DNA of 6,328 nucleotides from an uncultured Ruminococcus sp. GTDB taxonomy: Bacteria; Bacillota; Clostridia; Oscillospirales; Ruminococcaceae. Made by a program: the position numbers and the translations under genes. The stretch lies in NCBI GenBank assembly GCA_946612185.1, contig CAMOEP010000144.1:1-6328 (forward strand), read 5' to 3'. Within the stretch, counting starts at the first letter, position 1; each line of letters starts with the position of its first letter. Positions 6,283 through 6,328 of the stretch are shown piece by piece. The notes below the pieces were generated by a model. The model was not told the origin of the DNA. It ran no database searches and saw only the letters and a list, made by a program, of their open reading frames with translations.

Positions 6283-6328
6283 TATAAATATTACCCAATT
6301 CGGCAGAACTGTTTTTGTAATTGTTGCG

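Larger units (their letters stand above)
6175..6316. repeat. 142-bp AT-rich element bounded by a perfect 16-bp inverted repeat
   Basis: The left arm AAAAACAGTTCTGCCG (6175-6190) is the exact reverse complement of the right arm CGGCAGAACTGTTTTT (6301-6316). Complementarity continues inward with gaps: 6192-6193 with 6298-6299 and 6195-6197 with 6294-6296. The inner 110 bp is very AT-rich and carries promoter P1 plus two more dyads. No clear target-site duplication abuts the arms, although TAATT occurs near both ends (6165-6169 and 6318-6322). It contains no ORF. It could be an invertible promoter segment, a MITE-like insertion or a long-loop terminator. The sequence alone does not decide. Confidence 0.85.

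Noticed and set aside
1..6328. CRISPR array, tRNA, rRNA, transposase or phage genes
   Set aside because: No regularly spaced repeats, cloverleaf-like sequence, rRNA signature or transposase/integrase motif was seen on either strand.

Overview
The window is a coding-dense stretch with every supported gene on the minus strand. Strong Shine-Dalgarno sites, near-consensus sigma-A promoters with 17-bp spacers, moderate GC, a sensory-type [FeFe]-hydrogenase, a DivIVA-like protein and BspA-type leucine-rich repeats all point to an anaerobic Gram-positive member of the Clostridia. Ruminococcus or a close relative is my best guess. This rests on protein flavour and gene content, not on a database search.

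Layout in transcription order, from high to low coordinates. (1) 6175-6316: an AT-rich segment bounded by a perfect 16-bp inverted repeat, with a sigma-A promoter (P1) inside it and further nested dyads. (2) 6126-4915: a DivIVA-like coiled-coil protein with a disordered, lysine/alanine/glutamine/proline-rich tail. (3) 4894-3182, 20 nt downstream: a sensory-type [FeFe]-hydrogenase homologue (HydS-like, group C in type) with two N-terminal 4Fe-4S clusters, an H-cluster domain, another four-cysteine Fe-S motif and a C-terminal helical region. (4) About 280 nt of intergenic DNA with a perfect-consensus sigma-A promoter (P2) and an operator-like inverted repeat. (5) 2902-1874: a cytosolic zinc-ribbon protein with six 23-residue BspA-type leucine-rich repeats. 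(6) 1810-467: a divergent Ser/Thr-kinase-like protein with a C-terminal zinc ribbon. (7) 422-1: the first 140 codons of a TerY-like VWA protein that runs off the window.

The kinase and VWA genes resemble two parts of the 'TerY-P triad' (VWA, PP2C phosphatase and kinase) known from comparative genomics. The PP2C gene, if present, would lie beyond coordinate 1. The hydrogenase has the cysteine ligands of an H-cluster but lacks the proton-relay cysteine, as expected for a sensor rather than a turnover enzyme. The attractive reading is a redox or H2 sensor, attached to a DivIVA-like scaffold, next to a protein phosphorylation module with LRR and VWA adaptor proteins. Each family assignment is visible in the sequence. 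The link between the two operons is inference from adjacency. The most unusual DNA feature is the inverted-repeat-bounded promoter at the right edge, which could be an invertible promoter, a MITE-like insertion or an insulating terminator.
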